A stretch of 64,000 bases of DNA. Origin: Paraspadella gotoi. Its lineage: Eukaryota > Chaetognatha. Shown in pieces: positions 25,734 through 39,457 of the stretch. A program made the translations under genes and the position numbers. The notes below the pieces were generated by a model. It searched no databases and had not been told where the DNA came from. It saw only the letters and a list, made by a program, of their open reading frames with translations. Within the stretch, counting starts at the first letter, position 1, and every line of letters begins with the position of its first letter. The DNA lies in assembly GCA_051294375.1 (NCBI GenBank), contig CM119270.1, positions 4,084,301 to 4,148,300 of the forward strand. The letters run 5' to 3'.

Positions 25734-25835
25734 ATGTCGGGACAGTCCGGTCTCCGGAACGGTAAACATCATCAATTTCCACAGCCTCACGAATCCGCTT
25801 ATCCCGGAATAGATCTTGCTCATTTGTTTATCCAA
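25734..25835 (+). CDS. Candidate first coding exon (MSGQSGLRNGKHHQFPQPHE)
   Basis: ATG opens 34 codons, MSGQSGLRNGKHHQFPQPHE then SAYPGIDLAHLFIQ, ending in phase 0 at CAA|GTGAGA (25,836). The composition is protein-like and the donor is good. It sits 215 bp after the TAATTA/ACATCCGG array. The opposite strand is also open here (MSKIYSGISGFVRLWKLMMF down to 25,680), so the strand is not certain. Family unknown; no downstream exon could be linked. Confidence 0.28.
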
Positions 25836-25929
25836 GTGAGAGAGAGAGAAAAAAAACCCGCTAACAGAGGGCGATGCTCTTCTCTCCGTGATCGAGGAGA
25901 ATTTTTCACAATAAAAACCAGAGTGCAAC

Positions 25930-25962
<33 letters not shown>

Positions 25963-27259
25963 CAACAAAAAAAAAGCGGAATTATTCATGTGGAAAAAAA
26001 GCGTCCAGTCTGAAGACCTCGTGACGCCCTCATCCCTCATTTTCGACCTCGACCTCTCCTGCGTTTCACAGTTCACAGTTTAGTACAGTTCACCAACCGA
26101 TCTCATTACGAACTCACTCATAAGACACTCACCCATGAAACATTCATTCGGTAAAACTTATCAATGGATTCGCTCCTGATGTCGATTCTCACCTAACTTG
26201 TCTTTGTACAAACAACTTACCCTTTTAATATCACTTCTCTTCCTCTTCTCTCTCTCTTTACCCGACCTTCTCGACTTACCTTCTTCCCTCTTCACACCCT
26301 GCTTCTCTTCCGCTATCGATTTACCCACGAAGCTCGGATTTGAAATGGGTCAATTTATGGTGAGCGCCTCGTGGTCAGTGAAGGAGAGAGAGAGAGAAAG
26401 GGGGAAGAAGGAAAAAGCGATGAGGAATGAAAAATAAAAGGGACGATAAAAATATGTTTGTTTGTTTAAAATTCGCGTTTGTTTTTTTGTTTTAATCTTT
26501 TTGTTTTAATTTGTAGGACAAAGTTCGGATTTCGTTTTAATTTTTCGTTCTCCTTCTCTTTTTCCTTGTTTTCCTTCTTATTTCTCTTTCCGTTTTCCCT
26601 TTTCTTCTCTTTCTCTCTTTCAGCTTTCTCACTTTAATATTCTTCCTCCTCTTTTTCTCCCTGTTCCATCTACTTTATTCCTCCTATCTCTGCTTCCTAG
26701 TTTAATCTCCCATCAGTTTTTTGACGTTCCTATCTTCCCTGTTTCTTACTCCTCGTTATTGTTTATATTCTCCTCCCCCGTTTCTCATTTCTTCCTCCTT
26801 TTCATCTCCCTCCTTTACCTTCTCATCCTCTTCCTCCTCCTCTGAATCCTTCCTCCTTTGACTTCTCCTCATCCTTTCTCCTCCTTCTTCCTCTTCCTCC
26901 TCTTCCTCCTCTTCCTCCTCGCCCGGGATCGAAAAAAAAACTCTTTTCCTCTCAAAAAACCGCGCCGATGTCGCTTCGGCACTAGAGCCTCTTTTGACTC
27001 ACAATCTTCTCATTTGCATATGGGAGTAGGACAGACAAATCGCTCTTTCGGAGAAAAAAAAAGGAGAGAGAGAGAGAGAGAGCATGAGAGAGAGATGACG
27101 AGAGAGAGAGAGGAGAGTTGAGACAGAGAGAGAGGAGAGAGCAGAGGAAACGATGAGAGACGACGGAAAGAGGAGAGAGAGATTCATGGTGAAAAACGAG
27201 GACGAAGCGATATAAATGACTTCTCCTTCCGCCGAATTACTCTTCGGGTCAAACGCTCG
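25836..27259. other. Pyrimidine-rich spacer
   Basis: CT-rich and TCC-rich stretches with short GA runs. One strong donor-like site (ATG|GTGAGC at about 26,358) follows an open frame that reads CFSSAIDLPTKLGFEMGQFM, but no acceptor or convincing start could be assigned. An ATTTGCAT octamer lies at about 27,013. No gene is called. Confidence 0.5.
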
Positions 27260-27367
27260 ATGTTATTGCTTGGGGGAGGGCAAGCAGGACGGACACGAGG
27301 AGCAAGCATCGATTCAAGTGCAAGCATCGGCTTGGAGAATCCCATTTTCTACAGACCGAAAGTCAAG
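27260..27367 (+). CDS. Candidate first coding exon (MLLLGGGQAGRTRGASIDSS)
   Basis: ATG opens 36 codons in a GC-richer patch: MLLLGGGQAGRTRGASIDSS then ASIGLENPIFYRPKVK. The exon ends in phase 0 at a strong donor CAAG|GTGAGA (27,368). The downstream sequence turns AT-rich at once, as an intron would. The protein is unrecognised, and the following exon is not identifiable. Confidence 0.3.
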
Positions 27368-27714
27368 GTGAGAGGAAATAAAATGAATGCTGATCAGATT
27401 GCGATGGTGAAAATCAGAGAACTTTTAAACTGAAAATTTTAATCCTCTATTTTTTAGTCGAATTTTCATTTATTAAACTAAACTTATGTAAGGCCATTAA
27501 AAGCTTTTTAATTCCCAAAGCGAAACAAGTTAAAAGCTTTTTCGAGTCTCGGAAATTCGCTCCCTTAACATTTCTTTTCGTTACGAAGCCAAAGGATGGG
27601 ACGCCCATCTAAATGGCCTCCAATTAAGCGGAAACTGTGGACATAAAGCGAGACTTAAAAGCGAAACTGGCACAACATTCCGGCGGTCGTGGCTGCGTTT
27701 GAGGGGAAGGAATC

Positions 27715-28003
27715 CGTGGAGTGGTGGTAGCGAAGATATAATAAAATTTGTGGAGCGGTGGTACGTGAAAATGATGGAATTTGCGGAGTGGTGGTAAGGA
27801 AAAAATGATGGAATTTGTGGAGTGGTGGTACAGAAAAAATAATGGAATTCAAGGAGTGGTGGTAAAACAAATGATTAAATATGTGGAGTGGTGGTACCGA
27901 AAAAATAATGGAATTAGTGGAGTGGTGGTAAAACAAATGATTGATTATGTGGAGTGGTGGTATTGAAAAAATGATGGAATTGGTGATGTGGTGGTACTTA
28001 ATT
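27715..28003 (+). repeat. Minisatellite with GGAGTGGTGGTA core
   Basis: Eight or nine units of about 33-36 bp, each with TGTGGAGTGGTGGTA followed by an A-rich part alternating between GAAAAAATGATGGAATT and AAACAAATGATTGATTA types. The frames through it are repeat translations. Confidence 0.88.
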
Positions 28004-28978
<975 letters not shown>

Positions 28979-29268
28979 GGGGCGTTTTGAGAAAATAGAG
29001 CCGTCCAGGCTCTCTTTTTAAAAAGCGCCCGATTTGTGGTCCTTAATCCTTAAACTTTGTTTACATCTTATATCTAATACCAACTCTGTTAACAAAGCCC
29101 TAACCTAATATTTAACCCTAATTCCCTTACCGAATCCTTTACCCTAACCTAATTATTAACTTAATCCCTGACCTAATTCCTAACCCTAACCTTTAACCTA
29201 ATTTTTTAAACCTAAAAACTCAATACCTAATTTAGGATGAAATGGGGCGTTTTGAGAAAATAGAGCCC
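28979..29268 (-). repeat. Dispersed TTAGG element, bounded by GGGGCG...AGAGCC direct repeats
   Basis: CCTAA/CCCTAA-rich sequence (29,090-29,240) is preceded at 28,979-29,030 by a palindrome (GGGGCGTTTTGAGAAAATAG / AGCC, then GGCTCTC...AGCGCCC). It is followed at 29,243-29,268 by a second direct copy of GGGGCGTTTTGAGAAAATAG. It is the minus-strand counterpart of the 2,082, 44,325 and 61,585 elements. Confidence 0.7.
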
Positions 29269-29854
29269 AAGATTCAGTTTATGGATGAGGAAGAGAAATC
29301 TCGGTGCCGAGCGAAGAATCTTCTTCCGCCCCCCCTCCCAAAAAAAAAAAGATGCCTTTTGTTTGTCTGTATACATGGTAAATCAATTATTTCAAAAGAT
29401 GTTTGGCAAAACAATGGAGGAACAACCACATTTTTAAGAGCACACTTACAGATTTGGATATTAAAAACATTAGATCAATTAAGAATTAATGTCGAAATTT
29501 TCTTATTGCAATTTCGACAACAACTCTTAGTAGATCTATTCTTTTTAATAACAAAATCTTTAAGTCTGCTCTCAAAAAGGTGGTTGTTAATATTACTGAT
29601 AAAAACTCTCTTTCAATGTCTTTTTATGTCTCTTTAGGATTTTACTTTGATTTACTCTGATTTACACTGATCTTTAAAGCAGTCGTACTATATACTAGTA
29701 TAAAAAAAAGTAATAACAGTTAAATCAACCTAAAAAAAAAGAGTATTGGGAAAGGAACTGACCGAACTATTTTTTTTTTTTACCAGACAGACGGACGCCC
29801 CGCCCGTCCGTCCCGAATCGGAAGTTTCGGCGGCCGCGTTCACTGCCGTCGACA
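29269..29854. other. Spacer with fragmentary open frames
   Basis: A frame from 29,242 stays open to 29,637, and another reads NNKIFKSALKKVVVNITDKN then SLSMSFYVSLGFYFDLL before a stop near 29,652. Neither has a start or clear homology. They may be remnants of a mobile-element gene or chance. Confidence 0.3.
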
Positions 29855-29881
29855 ATGGAAGCTTATCTCCTCTTTAAACAA
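29855..29881 (+). CDS. Candidate tiny first exon (MEAYLLFKQ)
   Basis: A GC-rich patch (CGGCGGCCGCG, CCGCCCGTCCGTCCC upstream) leads into GACAATGGAAG. Nine codons, MEAYLLFKQ, end in phase 0 at CAA|GTGAGA (29,882). Start context and donor are both good, but nine residues cannot be tested for homology. Downstream lies GA-rich sequence with no exon that fits phase 0. Confidence 0.2.
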
Positions 29882-30088
29882 GTGAGAGGAGAGGAGAAGA
29901 AAAATGGCGGCGCGCCGGAGGAGGAGGAGGAGGAGGAAGGAGGAGGAAGAGGAGGAGGAGGAAGGAGAAGAACGAAGAGGATGAAAGGAGGAGGGAGTAG
30001 GGAGTGGGGTGGGCAGAAGAAAGAATAAGAAATGAGAAAATAATACGAGAAAAAAAAAAGGAGGTGAGATTTGCGAACGATTCATCAG

Positions 30089-30152
<64 letters not shown>

Positions 30153-30378
30153 CAAACATGTCTCCACGCCTATTCCAAACTATATCTTCTGAAAAAGTAA
30201 GAAAAATAAAACGAATCAAAAATTAAGAAAACAAAAATTCTATAACAACAAAAAACAAAGGAAAAGAAAAACCTTAAGAATAAAGAAAAATGTGAAAAAA
30301 AAACAAGAAAACAATAAAGAATAAAGAAAGAAATGTGAGAAAAAACAGGCGACTTAGAATAACTTAAGGTTCTTTTTT

Positions 30379-30381
<3 letters not shown>

Positions 30382-30446
<65 letters not shown>

Positions 30447-30465
30447 CTCCTCTCTCTCTCTCAGG
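30382..30465 (+). repeat. (CT)n microsatellite
   Basis: About 30 CT dinucleotides followed by interrupted CT. GA runs of similar length at 30,090-30,150 lie 300 bp upstream. Confidence 0.95.
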
Positions 30466-30999
30466 CTGCACCTTTTAGTCTAATTCCTTCGGCTTCGCCT
30501 CAATAATTCATGGTTTGAGACGAATCCTGGATTTGAAGATCACGCTTTCAAAAAAGTCGGAATTCGGAAATGAATTAGATCCAAAACTCGTAACTGTAGT
30601 TATTCTAAAAGTAATAACCATTGTCATTTTATGTTTATTTTTATCGCCGTAATTATTTAACATATTTTGTATATTTATTTTTCTTCATTCGCGCGAAATG
30701 AGCAAAAAGCCGCCATCTTTGAAAACAACCACCGTTCCTCACTAATCAAAAAGAAATTTATCTTCACATTTAAAACTAAAGATTTCAAATTTGAGAATTT
30801 CTATTATTTCTGTATAATTTGTACTGTGTACACCTGTTTCTTATTCATATAGTTTCGCCCCTCTATATAACCCCATTTTTAATATTATGTCAATAAAGTT
30901 CCAATTGACATTTACTGACGCCCCCCCTTCCTGTGAAACATCTGGTCAGCACGAGTTGAGAGATATGAAGCCTTCATATTGAAGGCGACTTATTCCAGA

Positions 31000-31140
31000 A
31001 TGTTTGCTGTCGATGATGACGACGACGAGGACGACAACGACGACGACGAAGATGACGAAGAACCGATTTTTCAATACCCACTTCATCTCTCTTTCTCTTC
31101 CAATGTACTCCTAGTCGCTAAGATCGTACGTAAGACGTAG
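31000..31140 (+). CDS. Possible 46-residue acidic ORF
   Basis: ATG directly follows an acceptor-like TTATTCCAG and opens MFAVDDDDDEDDNDDDEDDE then EPIFQYPLHLSFSSNVLLV and AKIVRKT, with TAG at 31,138-31,140. The Asp run comes from GAC repeats, but the C-terminal half is not repetitive. It contains a donor-like GTACGTAAG near 31,126, so it may be an internal exon. Function unknown. Confidence 0.2.
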   Translation: MFAVDDDDDEDDNDDDEDDEEPIFQYPLHLSFSSNVLLVAKIVRKT

Positions 31141-31542
31141 TAACATGTAATTAATTTAGTGAAATCATTTTAAAACAATATTGTTATTCTCAGTTGCGTT
31201 TTAAATGAGAAATGACAAAATTGTTCCCCTCTCGCTCTAATCAAGAAGATAAATTTCTTTACAGAAACAAAAAGGCTCATCAGATTCTCAAAAAAAATTA
31301 TGACTCTTTAAAATATTATTTACAGAGATGTATTTAGTAGAAACACGAGATTCGTAATTTAAAAAAAAAAATTTAGTATGCAATCCTGGATGACTAACGT
31401 TAGTAAGGTAAAAAGCTAGGAAACTAAAAATCACCAAATCATCTAGTACCTTTTAGAAAATTTGTTATGTTCAAATCAATGAGAATCGATATGCAGTCTT
31501 CAAGTAAACAATAACTAAATGGCTCACTGATAAACCAAAGAA
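31141..31542. other. AT-rich spacer
   Basis: No coding frame, repeat or motif stands out. Confidence 0.6.
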
Positions 31543-31910
31543 TAAAAAATGAACAGTTAAAAAACTAAATAATTTCGGTCAATTTATGACAAACCAAAAT
31601 TATAAAAAATTCTATGATAAAAAAATTCTTGTTATTAGCACGAATATTACTAAACATATACTAATTACATTATTCTAGTTGGTTGGCGACTTCGCCATGG
31701 CGATATCGCCAGGCTTTGGCGATGTCGCCAGTCCCCCACTGGCGACCTCGCCAGTGATAAAAGTAGCGATATAAAACCAAAGAATAAAAAATGACAGTAA
31801 AACTAAATAATTTCCGGTCAAATTTATGACAAACCAAATATAAAAAATTCTATGATAAAAAATTCTGTTATAGCACGAATATTACTAAACATATACTAAT
31901 TACATAGTAG
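31543..31910 (+). repeat. Direct duplication around a cluster of GGCGA palindromes
   Basis: 31,543-31,680 and 31,771-31,910 are noisy copies (AACCAAAGAATAAAAAATGA; AGCACGAATATTACTAAACA). Between them, 31,684-31,756 holds four 14-bp palindromes of the form TGGCGA-NN-TCGCCA (NN = CT, TA, TG, CC). The block lies about 240 bp beyond the gene 1 stop codon, on the 3' side. Confidence 0.85.
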
Positions 31911-32144
31911 GATTAAAAAAGAACCAATTAGTTTCATCCAAAAACAGAATACATACAAAATATGTCAACGAAATGAACAGAAAAAAAGGAATCTTAAACA
32001 AAAATTGTATTTTTAGTTTCCAACGCCAATTTTGTAAAAAAAAAAACAAGTGAAAGTGAGATTCAACCTGCTTTTGTCTCGATCATCAAAATCTTACTAA
32101 TGCCTCATCGTACTTCTTATTTTGCGAAACAATGAACTTATTCC

Positions 32145-34690
32145 TCATATGCTATCATAAACGTTTTCGGAACTGTTTTTCTCCGCCTCCATCACAGGAT
32201 TCACTTTTCCCTCTGTTACAGCGATCGGCCTCGGAGGTTCGTTCTTTCCCCTTCCCTTTTTCACACACAGAACGACGACGACAAAGAGGGTGACCAGGAT
32301 TAGACCTCCCAGGACCAAAGCCGCGATCATCCACGTCATATTCATCGAACCGTCGCCCGGGATGGGGACAGGCTCGGACACGCCTCGGAACTCGCACCGT
32401 CTCCCTGGATACTCTTTCTCACCGACGTCTTCGTAGCCTCGTTTGCATCGACACTCGAACGATCCGACGTTGTTGACGCATTCGGCGCTGAACGAGCAAT
32501 CGTTCTTGGTCCGATCCGCGCATTCGTCATTATCCTCAAGACGAATGGCGTCGGCGCCGCTCGCGATCTTGAGTCCGGTTTGAGCCTCGACCGACTTCAA
32601 ATGTCTAACCAGGGACGACCGCATTTCATGAAAAGTCATTTCGTCCAATTTTTTGCGGTCGTTCACGGCAAAGATTGAGACTGCGAAATGTGCCACGACG
32701 CTCCCGGGTGTTAGTTTTATCAATTCAACTTTACTCTCAATTTCTGGGTCGGCTTGGTCCAATCCTTCCGTCACTTCTTTTGTTAGATTCATTTGAATTT
32801 GTTTATACTGGGGCGATTCGGGATCGGAATATTCGTTTATGAATGTCTGGTCGATTTTAATGGAACATTTCAAATCATTGCTTTTGCGACAATAGTTTGG
32901 AAAACTGGGCAATGGTTTTTTCCCGTCTGGGCAAACACATTCATAAGAGCCATGATTGTTTATGCATTTTTTTCTTTCAAGGTTTTGTTGACATATATTC
33001 TTTTCTTCCAATTTACACTCATTGACATCGGTGCAATTTGGCAATGGGCCATCCCAAAGTGCAATATTATAGGTGGATGATTGAATGCATGTTCGGGTAT
33101 CTGTGAAAGGTGGTGGACTGACAAGCGTAAATCCGTGACGGCATTTGAAAGTACAAATAGAAGAAACACTAAATCCTCTGGTGCAGTCAACCCTTCCATT
33201 TGGAACCTTAACAATTTCCTGGCATTGCTGAGCTTCTTTTGGAGCAAGATGAAACGGACCCATAGTGACTTCCTGCACACGATTAAAGTGATTATTGATT
33301 GCACGACGCCGTCTTCCAATGGCCGTTTGATTTTGACAGCCCCGATGGCATCTTGATCCCCAGTCAGTCGCGTCGCATATTTGAATTTGGCAGTGGAGAA
33401 AGACTTGATCGTACAATCCTCGGAACTTGAAAACTTGGAATGACAGACGCGCTTTGTTCCGGATTCCATAAGTTGGATGGATCGTCACCGTATCATCCTT
33501 CTTGCACCCATCCTTAATAAGGTCATAGCTAATGCCGGTAGTCGTGTTTTGCATCGGCGTTGCCCAACAATGCAAAAGAAAAGCTTCAAAATTGTAGTAG
33601 GTGAGCAACGTATACTGTAGGTAAATGCTTTCTTTCAAATGAAAAACAAACGGAGGGGATGATTCATACACATAACTGGAAGTGGTGTATATCGAAGCTT
33701 TGATTTGCAACTGTCCCTCGCCAATGATAACTGGAGGAGCTCCCACAACGTCGATCTCACTGGTTACATTCACTTTTGTCTTGTACATGCATCGCAAACC
33801 CCAGTGACTTCGTGAACTGAAATCTCTTGTTATAATGGGATGTTGGCCTGGAGCGCCACTTTTGGAAAGCACAATATGATTGTTGAACAGTATGTATTCA
33901 GCAGTATAATTTATAGTTGTTCCACATGTAAGCCCGGTAATGTTTAGGTACCAGTACTGTTCTGTATCATTGATGAGTGTGTGCCTTATGTAACGACCAT
34001 CTTGCAAAGAATAAAAGGGGCAAGAGCCTAATGTTACTATTGGACCATTTTGCAAAGACTTTCCAATGAAGACTTCCATTTGAGGAAATCCAATTGGGTT
34101 ACTGGTGCAAAATATCTTTATGCCTACGGCATCTTCACAGACCTTTTCGTGTATCTGACCTTCAATAGTGCTAAGAAATGAGGTATCCTGTACTTTATAA
34201 ACTCTAGAACCTACTGTTGCGATATCTTCAAGCTCATCAAAATCAATTCCATATCCTATACCGATGGCATATACAATGATTCCAAGATTTTTAGCTTTTT
34301 GTGCGGGACTGTAAACACTATCACCACTTTTCCCATCTGTAAGAACTAATGCAATTGACATTACATTGGGGTCGTTCAGCCTGTTGCCCGATTCAAACTG
34401 TGCCACTGCCAAATTGATAGCCCTCCCGGTGTTAGTACCCCCAGAGGGATAAGATATTTTATCAATTTCTTTTTTAGCATATTCTTTGTTATATGTGAAA
34501 CTTAATTTCAAATAAGAATAACTATTGTAAACGATTACGGCAACTCGCGAGTCGGCAATGTGTAATCTGTCAATCATCCGGGTCACAAAATCTAAAGCTT
34601 CTCGAAAAGAAGATGATCCGATGCTCCCACTTCCATCAACAATGAACATTATATCCAAAGAATAGTCATGACATGTAGTATTTGCTTTTT
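32145..34690 (-). CDS. Gene 1 exon 13: VWA-ZP-sushi-EGF-SEA-EGF-TM-tail in one exon
   Basis: A 2,546-nt uninterrupted exon. VWA opens LDIMFIVDGSGSIGSSSF with the metal-site D-x-S-x-S. ZP landmarks are MEVFIGKSLQ, CGTTINYTAEYILFNN, WGLRCMY and FLHCQIQICD. TAIGRRRRAIN gives a furin-type site. Sushi, EGF, SEA (LTPGSVVAHF) and the last EGF follow. The span MTWMIAALVLGGLILVTLFV and a basic KKGRGK stop-transfer precede the tail ending ENVYDSI. Packing seven domains into one exon contrasts with the one-module exons upstream and suggests that the two halves have different histories. Confidence 0.93.
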
Positions 34691-37600
34691 CTGAAAATGA
34701 TTATTTGTAACAAAAATTTTAATTAATTTTTTTCAGCAAAAAACTATATTACCAATTTAGAAACTAACTATTACTAATTATTACTTCAGACACCAGACAT
34801 TTTCAAACCTTGGCAAGTCGGTCCCGTCCACTGTCTTTCACAAGAACAATTAAAGGATCCTCCAACGTCTTGACAGGTGCCCCCATTTTTGCAAGGCGAT
34901 GATGCACATGTATCTACCTCTGCAAAAACAATTATTTTTCTGTTTATATAGAGCTTATTACAAGCATGAAAAATCAAATTTGAGCAATGTATCATAACTT
35001 ACTGATTTCACAGTAATGTCCAGTCCATCCATTAGAGCAATTACACTGTAGATAACCAGTGCTATTTGAACAAGTTCCTCCATTTTTGCAATAATTGTCA
35101 CATCCACGGGCCCCTGATCAAATATTATTAAAAATTTCAAAAATACTGATTTCAGGGTTTTAGTTATATTATTATTATTATTAGGAGAAAAACAGTTTTG
35201 TTTAACAACGATTTAATTGACACAAATTAGTCAGAGATGTTTCGGCTCTTTCACTTAGAGCCTTCATCAGTGTTTTTCTCCTAATACCTCAAAAAACAAC
35301 GAAAAGAGAGTACATACATAATTATTATTATTATAATTATATAATATCACTATAAGACTTTAACATACAACAGTTCCTCTCAGTCACTTTAAACAAAAGA
35401 AATGTTAAAAAAAGTTAAGGAAAACTTTTTGACTAACTTTACGTACATAAAGGGTGACGTCCTAATAAAATGCATGAATTCTAAAAGTTGTAACCTTTTA
35501 CAATGATACAGGAGTAGTTTTCATTCATAATTACCATCTGTTCTTGATTCACAAATGAAATTTTCTGGGCAGCATTGGTAATTTCCCCATTTTCCCCAAT
35601 ATCCCCAATTCGTCGGATCGATATAAACAAATGGGTAATAAGTTTGTGTTCCTTTTCCATTATTAAAATTTTTGTATGTCATTGTTTGGTTGGTCGAAAT
35701 CCATCTTAAGCTCCAGTTGTTGTAAGAATCTTCAAACCATTTACCACCCGTAATCCAATGGTCATTATAAATGGAATAACCCCATGCTGCAACTATTGTA
35801 TTTTCCTCGGGTGTTTCTATTGCCACTAAATCACTTCCCTGTTAACCAAATTTTAATTATTATCCAGTTAGTTTTATACGACATCATAAGTTTCCCAATT
35901 AAATACATGATAATTACCAGGTCCAGGCAAATTTGTCTTGCATCCCAGTAATGAACCTTTCTTTTCCCATAAAGATAGCAGCTGCTATTAGAATATCTCA
36001 CATAATAGGTTGAGGGAAATTTTTTTGATTCTGACTCAAACTGTTCGCATGAATCTGAATAAATCATAATTATTATTAATTGCTATTATTATTATCACTA
36101 TAATTATTAATATTATTATAATAATTATTATTAATAATATCATTATTAGTTATATTGTTTTTATTACAAATAGAAATTTTAAAATCATTATCATTATTGT
36201 TGATATTACATTATTATTATCATAATTTTGAATTAAATGCTTCCTATTATTTTTCTTTCTAATTTAAGGTATTTAAAAAACTTTTGTATGCTACTAGAAA
36301 TAATATTACTTACTCACGCACGCATATGATCCTGGAGTGTTGATACATGACATCCCACTTGGGCATGGTGACAAAAAATTGCATTCATTGACATCTGTAA
36401 ACATTTTTTTAAACTTGTATTTTAATATGAACATAGGTATATTTATTTATTTATATCAAAATTATTAAATATTAAGGTTATTGAACTATTATAAAATTAA
36501 GAAACTGTTATAAGAAACTATAAATGATATAATTGTGATAACTGTACATAATTAGTTATAGCAGTTATAAGAAACTGTTATAAGATTATGAGTTTTCAAA
36601 CTCGAATCTCTAAATCCCATATACTCATTTAATTATAACACAATTATGAAACTTTTATAAGATTTTTGTCAATAATGAAGAAACAAAAATTATTTTTCGA
36701 TAGCAGATGAATCTAACCTAAAAACGACAAAAGGTTTCTGAAAGAGGTTAGGAAAGGATCTTAGTAAGTTAGTTGTATAAAGAAACATTTTTTTCTTTTG
36801 GTCTTACAAATGAACAATGCATAAAGACCGATGTTGAAATTTCTAGCAAAAACTTTTTTGTCTTCCTCACTAAATCTCTTTTGGCCTGGAGCAAGGTTAA
36901 AACTTAAAAACATTAACTTATGGATTTACTGAAACGGATTTAATGTTCTGTGCTTAAAATGTGTTTAAAGAATTATGATTATTAGGTTATCTGATCTTGT
37001 CTTTAAAAAATAGTATTTTCCAACCTAGAAGACACGAGGGCCCTTCCCAACCAGGTTTGCAAGAACACGTGAAAGATCCGAGAGTATTCTGGCATGTTCC
37101 TCCATTTAGGCAAACATTCCATTGGCATTCATTAATGTCTGTTATCAAAAATAGGATATGAAAATAGTGAATTTGGGCTTTAAGTTTCGTCATTGGGGAT
37201 AAATGGAAAGGCGAACAAACAGCGCACTAAAATATCATGGATTTAGATATAAGTGCTGAGGAATATATTTCAAAAATATATACTATCACTGTATCACATA
37301 CTATACTATCACATTTTTAATAAAGGATATCTACTCTAAAACTTTTCTTTCAATAGTTTCCTTCCATTTTTTGTAGGTCAATTCGTTTAGAAGTTAGAGG
37401 CAAAAAAATAAAGTAACTTCAAATAAAATATGTCGAAAAAAATCATATTTAGTTTTCCTCTATTTAGCTATTTGTTTTTATTTCGAATATAGTTAGTTAT
37501 TTTTATTTTTTTTTTAAAAAGCCTCTTATGTGATATACTTTTTTCCTAGATAGTTTAAATAATAAATATTCTACAATATACATACATAGTACAGACAGGA

Positions 37601-39457
37601 TAAAAACTAACATTCTAAAAACGCCAATGGTTTCCTTTACACTAGTTTTCTTTCGCTTTTATTTATACTATGATGTTCTGTTCTCTTACCTTGTTCGCAG
37701 ATTTTTCCAGTCCATCCCAAATTGCAGTCACAAGAAAAATTTCCTTGTGGAGCTACATCCTTGCATGAAAAGACATTCTGACAATGATAACCAGCGCATC
37801 CCTTACCTAACGACAGAAGCAAAGTCTCATACAATTTTTTATTACTTCTGTTTTGTTTTAAAACAAATATTAGGAATAACAGTTTTTGTGTTTTAACGAA
37901 TTTTTAATCATAAAACACAAAAACTGTTATTCCTAAAAATTTCTAAATTAACGAAAAGAAAGAAAATCATTACAAAAACAAATATTAATATTAGCACATT
38001 TTTATCGCATAAAGTTGTAGGGTTGTCAAGTCAATTGACTCGTTTTTTTTCTTTCTCTCTTTTTCATTCTCTCCTCTCATCTTACAAATATCCTAAAATC
38101 ATTATTGACCGTTTTCATTCATTTTGACCAGTCAGTCAATAATTGATTATGCCCTTTAAAGTTAAAGTAGTCAGAGAGAATATAAGTTAATATTGGTAAA
38201 CGTTTATTGAATTCCTAAAAGCAGTTTTTAAGGATTTTCAAAGTAAAAATAAGGTTTAGTCTTAAAATTATAATTATAATTACTGTGAAATCTGTTGCCT
38301 CGTTTCTCTTTTTCACTCTCTCTCCCCTCGTTTATTAACTCGTTCAATTTACCTTTTACGATCATTTGACCACTTTGACCGCATTGGGTCATTTAGTATT
38401 TCCATAATTAGAGAGACTGTGAACCAGTTTTTAGTTTGCTTCAAAGACTCACAAAATATATGTCTGTCCCGTTTGGAAACTCCGTTCTTACGGGTTTCTT
38501 AATGATAATTAATGAAAATTAAAGCCTTTAAAAATATTCATCGTCTTTTTCTTCAATCGTGTGGAACTCATGTTAGACTCTTCTGAACGGGCGACATCAA
38601 ATGCTCGTCTTCGCTAAGAGTGAGAATAAACAATTCTTCACAATTACTAGATAAAAATATACATAATAAATATCCCACTTAGTAATTTTCAAATTGTAAG
38701 GATTAACGTCTTTATTTTAATTTGGTATTTATTCATTTATTGGATAATTGCACGGATTATTAACACTTTTCAAACAGTTTACTTACTCGAGCAAATATAG
38801 GATCCTATAGTGTTTATGCATACTGTTCCATGGGCGCAGGGAGAAGACAAACATTCATCAACATCTATAAAGGTTTGACAGGTGAAATTATAATCAATAT
38901 TCTTGCGAGTGCAAATGGATGAATTGAATTATTATTTATTAATTTTTGAGGTAACTTTCAACTCAATACTTTCATTCAATTTTTTATCGATATTTTATAA
39001 TAATTAGACATACCTCTCTCACATACTCTTCCCCAATACCCTTTGTTACAGAAACAAGTAAAGTTTCCTGGGGGAGATGTATTCCAACACGAATAACCAT
39101 TTTTGCATGGGTTATTGGCGCAGCCATTACCTAAAAAGATATAAAAACGAGATAGTTCCTTCCAATGTGTTTCGCTTCAGTGACTTTCTTTGCCCATGTA
39201 TTTATGCTCGCACTGTATCAGTATTCCGTCTTTTATATATATATACTATAGCCTATATATTATGAGCATTTTTAACGTAAGTGGGGCATACCGACCGATC
39301 AAAAAGTCCCTTAAAGATTTGCTCCGCGAGTACTCGCGTCGCAACTAAAAATAAAGAAAGGAGAGAAATTTTGCAAAGCTGTCTAAGTTTATTTGAGTTA
39401 TAAGCAAATTAATTAGAAAACTCTGGCGACTCGAGTTAACCTCGGTCAACCAGATGA

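Noticed and set aside
27000-27025. ATTTGCAT octamer as an snRNA or histone promoter
   Set aside because: A single 8-bp match (also at about 62,733) with no snRNA or histone sequence downstream.
32793-33356. Open frames opposite and out of frame with gene 1 exon 13
   Set aside because: Shadows of a strongly supported coding exon.
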